Shown: positions 29,191-38,184 of the stretch, piece after piece
How positions within the stretch are numbered: position 1 is the first letter of the stretch
Layout: each line of letters begins with the position of its first letter
From: VGTK01 sp046327915
GTDB taxonomy: Bacteria; Desulfobacterota; Binatia; UBA12015
Reading direction: 5' to 3'
Assembly (NCBI GenBank): GCA_046327915.1
Contig: JAXLXO010000008.1
Location: 62,001-126,000, forward strand
Length of the DNA stretch: 64,000 nucleotides
The notes under the pieces: generated by a model
What the model saw: the letters and a program-made list of their open reading frames with translations, nothing else
What the model was told of the DNA's origin: nothing
The model's database searches: none
Position numbers and translations under genes: made by a program

Positions 29191-30624
29191 ATGACGGCCT
29201 TCCCCCGCGGAAGGGGGCGACACCGGCGCGCCCGCGCGCTCGCTTTGCTGCTGGCACTGGTCCTGCCGCCGCTCCGCGCGACCGCCGCCATCAACCCGTG
29301 GATCGCGAGCTCGGTCTACGATCCGCAGGAGTGGGACTCCGCCGGTCCGTACACCGCGACGCCGTGGCTGCACCCGCCCGAGTACAAGCCGCAGCAGGGC
29401 TGGGGCATGCTCGCACCGCGCAGCGCGTTCCAGGACGGTCGCTGGCACGACTTCACCAACCTCACCGGCAGCTGGGGCGGTACGCGCGACGACCTGATGG
29501 AGCGCGGGCTCGCGCTGTCGGTCGCGTACTTCGGGCAGCTCGCGGCGAATCCCGTCGGCGGCGCGCGCGAGGGCGGCACGAGCTGGCGCGGCGACCTCGC
29601 GGCCGGCGCGTTCCTCGACCTCGAGCGCATCGCGGGCTGGGATCGGACGTACCTCGCGGCCGCCTTCGACTGGAAGGCCGGCAGCAACAGCTTGACGCCC
29701 GACTTCGTCGGCAACCAGCTGCCGGTGCAGCTCGACAACGGCGACGACCCGACCGCGACGCGGCTCGCGAACGTCTCGCTCGGCAAGCAGATCCTCGACA
29801 ACGACGCCGAGATCGCGCTCGGCCGCATGATCGTCGGCGAGGAGTTCGCGACGCTGCGCCTCGCCTGCACGTCGCTCAACCAGGGCATCTGCGGCAACCC
29901 GATCGCGGGCGCGCAGAGCATCTCGTTCCCGACCTTTCCCGACGCCGTGTGGGGCGGACACTTCAAGCTGCAGCCCGGCTCGACGTGGTCCGCGACCATC
30001 GGCTCGTACCTCGTGTTCCCGGACTTCCGGAACCCCGCCGACCACGGCGTCAACTTCTCGGCGGGTGACGGGTCGGGCGCGCTGACGCTCGCCGAGGTGT
30101 CCTACCTCCCCGCCGGCGGCCGCAAGGACGCGCTGCCCGGACGCTTCACGCTCGGCGGCTACTTCGACGGCGAGCGGGTGAGCGAGGTCGAGAGCGGCCA
30201 CCCCGTGCACGGCACCGGCGGCGTCTACCTGCTCGGTCAGCAGATGCTGTTCGCGCACGCGCCCGGGTCGGACGTCGGGCTGTCGGCGTGGGGCGCGCTC
30301 AGCTGGGCGCCGCCGAACCGCAACCGCGTGTCGGCGATGGCCGCCGGTGGTCTCAGCTACCAGGGCATCCTGCCGAGCCGCCCGTGGGACGGGCTCGCGT
30401 TCATCGCCGCGATCGCCGGCTACAGCCCCGACCTGCGCGACGGCCAGCGCGCGCGCGGCGAGCCGCTGCAGCACGCGGAGATCGTGCTCGAGCTCAACTA
30501 CAGAATCTCGCTCGCCGACTGGCTGTGGCTGCAGCCCGACGTGCAGGGCGTCATCCAGCCGAAGGGACGCAGCGACGTCGCCGACGCACTGGTCGCGGGC
30601 TTCGCGGTCGGCGTCGTGCTCTGA
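29191..30624 (+). CDS. OprB-type carbohydrate-selective porin
   Basis: A 477-residue outer-membrane protein with a basic-start signal peptide (RARALALLLALVLPPLRATA-A). It has the OprB start element FTNLTGSWGGTRDDLMERGLALSVAYFGQ, followed by many alternating amphipathic strands and a C-terminal strand ending VAGFAVGVVL, as needed for beta-barrel insertion. It is divergent from the Mo hydroxylase operon across 126 bases, so it may import that enzyme's substrate, but this is inference. Family members take up glucose or other small neutral organics. Confidence 0.88.
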   Translation: MTAFPRGRGRHRRARALALLLALVLPPLRATAAINPWIASSVYDPQEWDSAGPYTATPWLHPPEYKPQQGWGMLAPRSAFQDGRWHDFTNLTGSWGGTRDDLMERGLALSVAYFGQLAANPVGGAREGGTSWRGDLAAGAFLDLERIAGWDRTYLAAAFDWKAGSNSLTPDFVGNQLPVQLDNGDDPTATRLANVSLGKQILDNDAEIALGRMIVGEEFATLRLACTSLNQGICGNPIAGAQSISFPTFPDAVWGGHFKLQPGSTWSATIGSYLVFPDFRNPADHGVNFSAGDGSGALTLAEVSYLPAGGRKDALPGRFTLGGYFDGERVSEVESGHPVHGTGGVYLLGQQMLFAHAPGSDVGLSAWGALSWAPPNRNRVSAMAAGGLSYQGILPSRPWDGLAFIAAIAGYSPDLRDGQRARGEPLQHAEIVLELNYRISLADWLWLQPDVQGVIQPKGRSDVADALVAGFAVGVVL

Positions 30625-30682
30625 GCGGCCGCCGCGTCACGGCCGAGTCCGCCGTGTCCGGCGGGGACGGCCCGGTGACGGC

Positions 30683-31201
30683 TCAGCGTCCGAGCAGGTA
30701 GCCGACGACCCCGCCGCCGAAGATCAGCAGCGCGGGATTCACGTGCCGCGACAGCAGGATCGCCGTCACGACGCCGGCGATGATCGCCGTCGACGTCCCG
30801 AGGATGACGGTCTTCGCGAGCACCCACGTACCGGCGAGCATGAGGCCGATCGTCAGCGGCGCGAGCCCGCGCTGCACGGCCTCCTTCCACGGCGAGTCCT
30901 CGAAGCGGTCCCAGATGCGTCCGCAGAGGAACATGATGAGGCCGGCCGGCACGAAGAAGCCGAGCAGCGCCGCCGCGGCTCCGGCGTAGCCCGCGACGCG
31001 GTAGCCGATCACGGCGACCATCAGCATGTTGGGTCCGGGCGAGAGCTGGCCGAGGGAGTAGATCTGTCCGAACTGGTCGCTGGTCAGCCAGTGCTGCTGG
31101 TTGACGACCAGCGCCTTCATCTCCGGCAGCACGGCCGTTCCTCCGCCGACGGCGAGGACCGAGAGCAGGCCGAACACGCTCAGCAGCGACAGCAGGTTCA
31201 C
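30683..31201 (-). CDS. Chromate transporter family protein, second half-size subunit
   Basis: A 172-residue CHR-domain protein with five to six membrane helices. The conserved opening GLLSVLAVGGGTAVLPEMK and the LSPGPNMLM motif are present. Its GTG start overlaps the upstream partner's stop by four bases (GTGA). Paired short-chain CHR proteins act together, with opposite topologies, as an anion exporter; chromate/sulfate exchange is the known role, but many such pairs are untested. No chrB regulator is adjacent. Confidence 0.87.
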   Translation of the reverse strand: MNLLSLLSVFGLLSVLAVGGGTAVLPEMKALVVNQQHWLTSDQFGQIYSLGQLSPGPNMLMVAVIGYRVAGYAGAAAALLGFFVPAGLIMFLCGRIWDRFEDSPWKEAVQRGLAPLTIGLMLAGTWVLAKTVILGTSTAIIAGVVTAILLSRHVNPALLIFGGGVVGYLLGR

Positions 31202-31872
31202 TTCGGCGCTCCGTCCACGGCGTCGGCCGCAGCGCCCGGCCGTGGCCGGTAGAGCCAGATCGCGAGCGGTCCGATGGTGAGCAGCGCCGTCACCAGCGAC
31301 CAGCGGAGGACGCCGACCACGACGAACGTCAGCAGGACGAGGCTCAGGTCGAGCGGCTTCGCGAGCTGCTTGCGGCCGATCTGCAGCGTCGTCGCGAGCG
31401 TCAGGCCGACCGCGGCCGCGCCGACGCCGCCGAGCACCATGACCATCGTCGGCGAGCGCGACTGGCTCGCGTAGAGCATGCCGAGCGCCATCACGATCAC
31501 GGTGCCGGGCAGGCACATGCCGGCGAGCGCGACCAGCGCGCCGGGGACGCCGCGCAGCCGCTCGCCCATGTAGATGCTCATGTTGGTGGCGTTGAGTCCG
31601 GGCAGCGTCTGGCTCAGCTCGAGGCCGGACAGGAAGGTCTCGTCGTCCATCCAGCGTTGCTTGACGACCAGCGCCTGCCGCAGGTAGGCGACCACGCCGC
31701 CGCCGAAGCTCGTGATGCCGAGCACGAAGAACACGCGGAACAGCTGCCAGAGCGACACCCGCTCGACGACCGGCGCCGCGGCCGGCCTGTTCTCCGCGCG
31801 ATGCGCGCGCGTCAGCTCGGCGCCGCCCGGCCCCTCGTGCGCCTCGGGGCGCGCCAGCACTTCGTTCGCCAT
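31198..31872 (-). CDS. Chromate transporter family protein, first half-size subunit
   Basis: A 224-residue CHR-domain protein. About 38 hydrophilic residues precede the membrane part, which starts WQLFRVFFVLGITSFGGGVVAYLRQ, the family signature. SQTLPGLNATNMSIYMG is the second conserved motif, usually with PGP; here it is PGL. It is coupled to the following half-size gene. The N-terminal extension is unusual but has no recognised domain. It is divergent from the FUSC gene with a 204-base gap. Confidence 0.87.
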   Translation of the reverse strand: MANEVLARPEAHEGPGGAELTRAHRAENRPAAAPVVERVSLWQLFRVFFVLGITSFGGGVVAYLRQALVVKQRWMDDETFLSGLELSQTLPGLNATNMSIYMGERLRGVPGALVALAGMCLPGTVIVMALGMLYASQSRSPTMVMVLGGVGAAAVGLTLATTLQIGRKQLAKPLDLSLVLLTFVVVGVLRWSLVTALLTIGPLAIWLYRPRPGAAADAVDGAPK

Positions 31873-32076
31873 GATCGGGTCTTCTCGTAGCGGCCTTCGC
31901 GCGCGGACCGTCTCGCGTCGTCGCCGCGAATGACCTTCCTGCCGGAGATCGACGGCTCCTTCAAATCGACCCGCGCGCGCCGACGGGCCGCGGCGCCCGC
32001 GCCCGGGGCTCGCGCGCGTTCCGGCCACCGGCCGCGGCGTGATAACCCGTGCGTCGTGGCGGCGGCAGAGGCAGGG

Positions 32077-34401
32077 ATGGTGGCGCGGGCGCGCGCGGCC
32101 CTGGTCCCGTTCCCGGGACGGTGGCACGAGACGCTGATCGTGGCGGGCGCGGTGACCGTCGCGCTCGGCGTCGCGGTGGCGCTGCAGGTGCCGAGCTTCG
32201 CCGCGCCGAACCTCGCCTGCTTCGCCATGCAGCACGTGACCGTCTGCACGTGGCGCAACATGTTCTCCCGGCTGCTGCTGCTCCTCGTCGCGTCGGTGGT
32301 GCTGGTGCCGGTGGGCGGCGTGCTCGTGCAGGTGCCCTGGCTCCTCGTGCCGACCTTCTTCATCGGCATCGTGACGCTCACCTACGTCATGCCCTTCTCG
32401 CTGAACCCGATCGAGGCGGTCCTGGTCGCGTTCGTGCTCGTCGGCGTGTGCTTCTCCGGCACCTACGACCCGACGCGGATCGCCGTGCAGACGCGCGATC
32501 TCGCCGCCGCGTGCGCGATCGGCGTCGTGTCCGCCACCGTCTTCTCCCGCCTCGCGACCCGGCCGAGCGCGCGGCTGCGGCTCACCGACGCGCTGGCCGC
32601 GAGCTTCGAGCGCTCGCGGACGATCGTGCGCGAGGCGATGGCTCGTCGCGACGCCGCCCCGCCGCCGGGCGGCTGGCCCGAGGCTCCGGTGTTCACCGAC
32701 CTCGGCAACCTCGTGCAGCTCACCAACCTCGCCCGCCAGGAAGGTCTCGGCCCGGTCGCCGACCGCACGCTGGTGACGCTCACCACCGCCGCGGAGCGCA
32801 TCGCCGTCTTCGCCGGCACGATGGACACGCTGTCACGCCAGAGCGTCCCGCACGCCTATCGCGACGCGCTTCGCGGCGAGCTCGACGACGCGGCGGCCGA
32901 CGTGGAGCGCGCGCTCGCCGGCTTCGCCGCGGCGGCGCGCGCGCTCGCCACGCACGACGGCCTCGAGAGCCTGCGCGGCGACGGCGCGTGGCCGGACTTC
33001 GCCACGCGGACCGGCCGTCTGCGCGAGCGACAGGACGAGCTTCGCGGAACGCAGGCCCTCGCGACCGTCGACGTCACCGAGAGCGTCCACGTCAACTCGT
33101 TCGTGCAGGCGTTCGCGAACCTCGGTGACGTCCTGCACACGCCGCCGTGGAAGCTGCGCGACCTCGCCGCCGACGAGCAGCAGGGTGTCTCGCGATCGCC
33201 GGCGCCCGGACCGCCGCACCTCGATCCGTTCGCGCTGCGCTTCGCGCTGCAGGTCGGGCTCGGTGCGACGATCGCGCTCGTGGTCGGCATCGCGGCGCAC
33301 GAGCCGGAGCTGTCGACGCTGCTCTGGAACCCGCTGCTGGTCGCGCAGATGAGCTACGGCGCGACCATCCGCAAGGCGTGGCTGCGCCTCGCCGGCGTGA
33401 TCGGCGGCGGCGTCCTCTCGCTGCTCACAATGGTCATCGTGTTCGCGAACACCGGCGATCTCACCGCACTGCTCGCGGTGGTCTTCGTCGTGGTCGCCGC
33501 GTGCCAGTACGCGGCGCTCGGCATGCCGGTGACGTGGTACGCGCCGTTCCAGGCCACGGTGACGTACTTCGTCGTGCTGATCGCGGCGCAGCCGACGACC
33601 GACGTCGCGGCCGCGCTCTGGCGAACGTTCGGAACCTTCGTCGGAACGGCGATCCTGTTCGCGGTCTTCCGCCTCGTGGCGCCGGACTATGCGGGACGCC
33701 AGCTGGTCGCGCGCTTCGCCGACCTGCTGCGCTTGACGCTGCGCAATCTGACGCCGCCGGACGGGACCTGGCCGACGAGCCGGGACATCGTCGCGACGCG
33801 CGCCGCGTCGTCGCGCGCGTCCGCCGACATCCTGCGCCTGATCGGCGAGTCGCGTCTCGAGGGAGACGCGAGCGGCGTCGAGCCCGACGCGGCGGTCGAG
33901 GCCGCGGGCGTGGCGCTGCGCATCTCGCTGCGCGCCGGGCTGGTCGCGCGCGGGCGGGTCATGACCGCACGCCCCGAGCCGGTCGCGGCGCTCGAGAGGG
34001 CGCTCGACGACGCTCGCGACGCGCTGCGCACGCACGTCGCTCTGGACCTCGCGATGATCGACGCGCGGCAGACGATGGCGGCGCCCGGCACGCGCGCGCA
34101 CGACGTCGCCTGCGCCGCGGCGCGCGCGAGCGCGGTGCGCGAGCGGCCCGACGTGCAGGGGCCGCTCGACACCCTGCTCGCGGAGGTCGCGCGCGCACGG
34201 CGCTCCGAGCTGATGGACTGGACCACCGAGCAGTCGGGGGCGCTGCTCGCCGAGGTGGACCACCTGCGGCGCATGGCGCAGCTCGTGCCGCGGCTCGACG
34301 CGGCGCTCGAGCGCATGATCCTGCCCGATCCGTCGCGGCTCGTGGCGCGCGCGACGGCGCCCGCGGCGACGGCACTGGCGAGCGGCGCCGCCGCGACGTG
34401 A
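32077..34401 (+). CDS. FUSC family membrane protein (aromatic acid exporter-like)
   Basis: A 774-residue inner-membrane protein with two sets of five to six hydrophobic helices (about residues 20-165 and 395-545) separated by a soluble helical region, and a soluble C-terminal tail of about 230 residues rich in Ala/Arg helices. This duplicated layout is that of the FUSC/AaeB/YccS group, proposed to export aromatic carboxylic acids. The second set contains PLLVAQMSYGATIRKAWLRL, a conserved FUSC element. The start is uncertain: ATG 32077 follows an AGAGGCAGG stretch, and GTG 32056 is also open. Confidence 0.8.
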   Translation: MVARARAALVPFPGRWHETLIVAGAVTVALGVAVALQVPSFAAPNLACFAMQHVTVCTWRNMFSRLLLLLVASVVLVPVGGVLVQVPWLLVPTFFIGIVTLTYVMPFSLNPIEAVLVAFVLVGVCFSGTYDPTRIAVQTRDLAAACAIGVVSATVFSRLATRPSARLRLTDALAASFERSRTIVREAMARRDAAPPPGGWPEAPVFTDLGNLVQLTNLARQEGLGPVADRTLVTLTTAAERIAVFAGTMDTLSRQSVPHAYRDALRGELDDAAADVERALAGFAAAARALATHDGLESLRGDGAWPDFATRTGRLRERQDELRGTQALATVDVTESVHVNSFVQAFANLGDVLHTPPWKLRDLAADEQQGVSRSPAPGPPHLDPFALRFALQVGLGATIALVVGIAAHEPELSTLLWNPLLVAQMSYGATIRKAWLRLAGVIGGGVLSLLTMVIVFANTGDLTALLAVVFVVVAACQYAALGMPVTWYAPFQATVTYFVVLIAAQPTTDVAAALWRTFGTFVGTAILFAVFRLVAPDYAGRQLVARFADLLRLTLRNLTPPDGTWPTSRDIVATRAASSRASADILRLIGESRLEGDASGVEPDAAVEAAGVALRISLRAGLVARGRVMTARPEPVAALERALDDARDALRTHVALDLAMIDARQTMAAPGTRAHDVACAAARASAVRERPDVQGPLDTLLAEVARARRSELMDWTTEQSGALLAEVDHLRRMAQLVPRLDAALERMILPDPSRLVARATAPAATALASGAAAT

Positions 34402-34487
34402 AGGCGCCGCTCCGGACGCGTTGGTCGTCGGATGAAGACGACCGGCGCGTCGTCATCCGTTCGTGGTCGGCGAAGCCGGTGAGGACG

Positions 34488-35309
34488 TCAATCGTCGGTG
34501 AACTTCGCCTCGCGCTTGGTGAGGAACGCGGTGACGCCCTCGCGGAAGTCGCGCGAGCGCGCGGCGAGGATCTGGTTGCGGTCCTCCATCGCGATCGCGG
34601 CTTCCAGGTTGCCGGCGTCGATCGAGTGCTTGAGGCACTCCTTGGTCAGCTTGAGGCCCAGCGGCGAGTTGCGCAGCATGCGCTGCGCGAGCTCGCGCGC
34701 TGCCTGGTCGAGCTCCGCGTCGGGCACGACGCGCGACACGAGGCCGGTGCGCTCGGCGCGCGCGGCGTCGATGAAGTCGCCGGTCAGCAGCAGCTCGCTC
34801 GCGATCGACGCGCCGACGATGCGCGGCAGGAAGTAGCTCACGCCGACGTCGCACGCCGACAGCCCGATGCGGATGAAGGCCGCGTTCATGCGCATCGACT
34901 CGCCCGCGATGCGCACGTCCGACGCGAGCGCCATCGCGAAGCCGCCGCCGCACGCGGCACCCTGCACCGCCGCGATGATCGGCTGCGGCGCGCGCCGCAT
35001 CAGCATGACGATCTCGCTCACGCGGCGCTGCCCGCGCAGACCGCCGCTGACGGAGCCGTTCGGGTCGCCGACGTCGTCGCGCTCGGCCGCGTCGCCGGCC
35101 TGCTGCTTCAGGTCGAGTCCGGCGCAGAACGCGCGGCCCGCGCCCTTCAGGATCACGACGCGCGTCTGGCGGTCGTCGATCAGGCCGCGGAAGAAGTCGC
35201 TGACCTCGCGGATCAGCGTGGTGTTCATCGCGTTCAGCGCGTCGGGGCGGTTCAGGATCAGCCACGTGATGTGGCCTTCGCGCTCGACCTGCAGCGTCTC
35301 GTAGCTCAT
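34488..35309 (-). CDS. Enoyl-CoA hydratase/isomerase family protein
   Basis: A 273-residue crotonase-fold protein. LNRPDALNAMN begins the CoA-binding region. GAGRAFCAGLDLK gives the first oxyanion-hole backbone, and VQGAACGGGFAMALASDVRIAG gives the second. The usual catalytic Glu near SACDVGVSYFLPR is not plain: Asp in SACDVG is the nearest acidic residue, so hydratase activity is uncertain. An AGGAGAAGG ribosome site precedes ATG 35309. It is 11 bases downstream of the propeller-protein gene's stop on the same strand and likely cotranscribed with it. Confidence 0.88.
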   Translation of the reverse strand: MSYETLQVEREGHITWLILNRPDALNAMNTTLIREVSDFFRGLIDDRQTRVVILKGAGRAFCAGLDLKQQAGDAAERDDVGDPNGSVSGGLRGQRRVSEIVMLMRRAPQPIIAAVQGAACGGGFAMALASDVRIAGESMRMNAAFIRIGLSACDVGVSYFLPRIVGASIASELLLTGDFIDAARAERTGLVSRVVPDAELDQAARELAQRMLRNSPLGLKLTKECLKHSIDAGNLEAAIAMEDRNQILAARSRDFREGVTAFLTKREAKFTDD

Positions 35310-35320
35310 GTGTCCTTCTC

Positions 35321-36466
35321 CTAGCGTCCCGGGACGCCCTGCGTGCCGGGCTTGAAACGGAAGATCTGGAACGGCGCACTCGCGCGCATGTGCGACCGGC
35401 TGACGAAGAGCACGTCCTGCAGATCGCTCGCCGTCACGTAGAGCCAGCCGTCGGGGCCGAAGCTGAAGCCGTCCGGCCAGCGCAGGCGTCCGTCCTTGAC
35501 GAGCGTCTCGAGCTTGCGCTCCGGTGTGAGCCGGACCACCGCCGAGTGCTCGGGGTCGCTGAGATAGACGTTGCCCGCGACGTCGGTCGTGATGCCGTCG
35601 GAGATCGTCTTGGGGCCGTAGTCCTCGACGCGCGCCGCGAGGTCCTGCGGCGTGATGGTCTCGTCGTCGAGGTCGGCGGTGCGGATGCGGTACATGCGGT
35701 CACCGCTCAGCGGTCCGAAGTAGAGCCACTCGCCCTTCGCGTCGAGCCCGATCGAGTCGACGCCGATCTTCAGCGCGTAGAGGCCGTACGCGACCATGTC
35801 GCGGCCCGGCGCCTGCAGCAGGTAGTCCTGCGCCTGCACCGACGGATGTCCGTCGAGCACGCGGCGGCTCTTGCGCGTCTCGACGTCGTAGACGATCAGC
35901 GCCGGACGCTGCCGGATCGGGCTCGCCTCGGCGATGTAGACCTTCTTGCCGTCGGGTGAGACCTGGAAGTCGTTCAGCATCGACAGGAAGGGCGTCACGT
36001 CGGACGGGAACTCGTGCAGGTGGTCGGGCTGTCCGGTCGCGAGGTCGAACGCGACGAGCCGCGGCTGCCCCATCGCGTAGCCCGCGTAGTCGAGCACCCA
36101 GAGCCGGTTCTGCGCGTCGATGCGGATGGCGAGCGGCGTCTGGAAGTGCGGCTTGCCCTCGGCGGGCTTCTGGTACTCCTCGTTCGGGTACGGCACCGGC
36201 CGTCCGTTGACGAGCTCCGCCAGCTTGACGGGCGGATCGCCGTCGGGATGGAACGTGAAGAACACGCGCCCGTCCGCGGACACCGCGATGTTGCCCGGCG
36301 GATGGTCGAGGTTCGCGATCGGCTCGACCTGCGCGGGCTGCAGGCGCGGCGCGGACGTGCGGTCCTCCAGACGCTTTCCGCCGCCGAAGCGGGCGCGGAT
36401 CCCGAGCGCCACGACCAGCAGGACGGCAGCGACGACCGCGATGATGCGGATCACTCCGCGGTGCAT
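35321..36466 (-). CDS. Yellow/major royal jelly-like beta-propeller protein
   Basis: A 381-residue membrane-anchored or exported protein with an N-terminal hydrophobic stretch (VIRIIAVVAAVLLVVALGI). The body shows six propeller blades with motifs such as GNIAVSADGRVFFTFHP, LAIRIDAQNRLWVLDYAG, NDFQVSPDGKKVYIAE and GITTDVAGNVYLSDPEHSAV. This matches the MRJP/yellow family, annotated in bacteria as L-dopachrome-tautomerase-related, and also resembles SMP-30/gluconolactonase propellers. The substrate is unknown. I used the ATG at 36466; an upstream in-frame TTG at 36541 would add a polar extension. Confidence 0.78.
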   Translation of the reverse strand: MHRGVIRIIAVVAAVLLVVALGIRARFGGGKRLEDRTSAPRLQPAQVEPIANLDHPPGNIAVSADGRVFFTFHPDGDPPVKLAELVNGRPVPYPNEEYQKPAEGKPHFQTPLAIRIDAQNRLWVLDYAGYAMGQPRLVAFDLATGQPDHLHEFPSDVTPFLSMLNDFQVSPDGKKVYIAEASPIRQRPALIVYDVETRKSRRVLDGHPSVQAQDYLLQAPGRDMVAYGLYALKIGVDSIGLDAKGEWLYFGPLSGDRMYRIRTADLDDETITPQDLAARVEDYGPKTISDGITTDVAGNVYLSDPEHSAVVRLTPERKLETLVKDGRLRWPDGFSFGPDGWLYVTASDLQDVLFVSRSHMRASAPFQIFRFKPGTQGVPGR

Positions 36467-36566
36467 GAGATCGGCTCCGGAGGGGTTGCGTCGTACGACG
36501 GCATGGCGCGAGATCCTCGCCCGTCGCGGCGTAGGGCACAAGGGGCGGCCGTGTCGATCACCAACG

Positions 36567-36968
36567 TCAAGCGCCCACGACGGCCAGGCCGAGCGAACGC
36601 GCCGCCTGCGCCTGACGCAGGTCGAACGTCAGCAGCGTGACGCCGTCGCCGACCCGGCGGGCGGCGGCCAGGTGGAGCGCATCGAGCGTTCGAACCCCGG
36701 TCAGCTCCGCGATGCCGGCGGCTTCTTCGCACAGCGGACCATCGAGATCGACGAGAAACAGCTTGCGCGCGTCGTCGGCAAAGGCTGCGCGCATCTCCGC
36801 GGCCACCTCGGGGGCGAGTAGTCGTGCGAGGTTTCGCCGGACCTCGACGATCGTGTGACGACCGGTAACGCGCACCGGATCGGAAGCGAAGAGCTGCTCG
36901 AAGCGATCGCTGTCCGGCTCATCCACGTAGTGCTTCAACAGGGCGCTGGCATCGACGTAGAGGCTCAT
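36567..36968 (-). CDS. PIN-domain toxin, VapC-like
   Basis: A 133-residue PIN-domain nuclease: Asp in LYVDASALLKHY, Glu in HTIVEVRRNLARLL, Asp in RTLDALHLAAA and Asp in LLTFDLRQAQAA form the acidic set. Its ATG overlaps the antitoxin stop by four bases (ATGA). All four acidic positions are kept, so it should be an active RNase when released. It is clearly different in sequence from the VapC at 10250-10651, so the two modules should not cross-neutralise easily; that is inference. Confidence 0.9.
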   Translation of the reverse strand: MSLYVDASALLKHYVDEPDSDRFEQLFASDPVRVTGRHTIVEVRRNLARLLAPEVAAEMRAAFADDARKLFLVDLDGPLCEEAAGIAELTGVRTLDALHLAAARRVGDGVTLLTFDLRQAQAARSLGLAVVGA

Positions 36969-37222
36969 GCGCCACGGTCTTCGTCGAGGACCTCGCGCAC
37001 CGAGCGACGCGCCTTCGCTCGCGTCACCGCACTCAACGGCTCGCCCGAGCCCGGCGTGATCCAGCCTTCCGCAACACCCTGCTGCAACCGTGCGACCCCC
37101 GGCACCGGCCCGAGCACCGCCTTGGGCTTGCCGCGGTCGGTCACGGTGATCGATTCGCCGCGAGCCGCCCGCTCGATGCATTCGGAGAGGCGCTGCTTGA
37201 GCTCACGAACCCCGACATCCAT
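36965..37222 (-). CDS. Phd/YefM-type antitoxin
   Basis: An 85-residue antitoxin. MDVGVRELKQRLSECIERAARGE followed by ITVTDRGKPKAVLGP is the Phd/YefM DNA-binding fold. The C-terminal half is charged and should bind the PIN toxin. ATG 37222 is preferred to an upstream in-frame ATG at 37267 because the inverted repeats and an AT-rich promoter-like stretch lie between them. Start and repeat overlap suggest repression of its own operon. Confidence 0.88.
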   Translation of the reverse strand: MDVGVRELKQRLSECIERAARGESITVTDRGKPKAVLGPVPGVARLQQGVAEGWITPGSGEPLSAVTRAKARRSVREVLDEDRGA

Positions 37223-37273
37223 GTGGCCACACTGAGGCTCAAGTGTGCCACAGTCAATGTACTGCAATACATT
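37221..37273. promoter_or_regulatory. Two inverted repeats at the Phd/PIN toxin-antitoxin promoter
   Basis: Repeat 1 pairs TGTGGCCACACT (37222-37233) with AGTGTGCCACA (37242-37252), differing by one inserted base. It covers the antitoxin start codon. Repeat 2 is AATGTA-CTGCAA-TACATT at 37256-37273, in locally AT-rich DNA. Both are good candidates for operator sites bound by the antitoxin or toxin-antitoxin complex. Confidence 0.65.
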
Positions 37274-37302
37274 TTGGAGGCCACACGACCCCTCGCGCGC
37301 GC

Positions 37303-38067
37303 TCAGGCCGCCGGGATCGCCTCGATCAGCAGGGTCGGCACGCCTTCGGTGCCGCTGCGCACCGTCGCGACGCGCGTGCCCTGCTTGTTGCCGGTACGCA
37401 TGTCGCTGACGTCGAGCCCCGCCGCGAGCAGCCGCTCGCGCACGGCCGCCAGATCCCGGACGCGGTACGCGACGCCGTTCAGCACGTCGTCACCGCCGGA
37501 CGCCGCGTCCTCGGGACGCTGGAGCGGGGAAACGTACTCGAGCGTGACGCCGGCCGAGCGGAAGAACTGCATGCGCGCGCCGCGCTGCGGGAACTCGCGG
37601 TCGAGCGCGAGCCGCACGCCGAGACCGTCGCGCCACAGCCGGACGGCCCGCCCGGGATCGGACGTGTAGATCACGACGTGGTCGATGCCGACGATGCCGC
37701 CGGCGGTCGGCACCGCGTCCTCGAGCGCGGGATGCGCGCGCTCGACGGGCGTCCCGTCCGGCCCCTTCGGGCACGCATCCACGACCACGCCGATGCCGCC
37801 GAAGCCCTCCTCGACGACCAGCTCGTACGCCGCCTCGGCCTCGACCGACGACCGCGCCGTGCGCGTCAAGCGCAGCGACTGCGCTCCCGGCGCTCCGTGC
37901 ACCAGCTCGACCGCGCCGCGCGCGAGCGCGAAGCGCACGTGGTCGTGCGCGTCGTGCGGCGGCTCGGCGCCGAGGAGCGCCGCATAGGCGCGCGTCGCGC
38001 GCGCGACGTCGTCGGTCGCGACGCGGACCGCGTCGAAGCGCACGAGTTCCGTTCCCTGCTCCGCCAT
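37303..38067 (-). CDS. VOC family (glyoxalase/dioxygenase-fold) protein
   Basis: A 254-residue protein built from two vicinal-oxygen-chelate halves. The first begins FDAVRVATDDVARATRAYAALLG; the second begins GIDHVVIYTSDPGRAVRLWRDGLGVRLALD. Metal ligand candidates are His129 region (IDHVV) and Glu in VTLEYVSP. The first half lacks a clear His/Glu pair, so one active site per chain is likely. The substrate is unknown; this form is seen near xenobiotic or acyl-CoA degradation genes. Confidence 0.82.
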   Translation of the reverse strand: MAEQGTELVRFDAVRVATDDVARATRAYAALLGAEPPHDAHDHVRFALARGAVELVHGAPGAQSLRLTRTARSSVEAEAAYELVVEEGFGGIGVVVDACPKGPDGTPVERAHPALEDAVPTAGGIVGIDHVVIYTSDPGRAVRLWRDGLGVRLALDREFPQRGARMQFFRSAGVTLEYVSPLQRPEDAASGGDDVLNGVAYRVRDLAAVRERLLAAGLDVSDMRTGNKQGTRVATVRSGTEGVPTLLIEAIPAA

Positions 38068-38184
38068 GCGCGCGATCCTCGCCCGCCGGCGCGGCGTTCA
38101 CAAGCGGGCACGGCGGCATGGGCGCCTCTCAAGCCCTGTCGTCCGATTGGCGCTGGTCGCCACCGGACGGACGGCGCACCCCGC

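Noticed and set aside
29065..30474. Upstream in-frame extension of the molybdopterin subunit on the minus strand
   Set aside because: It lies opposite the OprB porin, which has a signal peptide and family motifs; the Tat motif fixes the start at 29064.
30683..31872. Calling the CHR pair a chromate resistance system
   Set aside because: No chrB or reductase is nearby and short CHR pairs have varied or unknown substrates; only the family name is kept.
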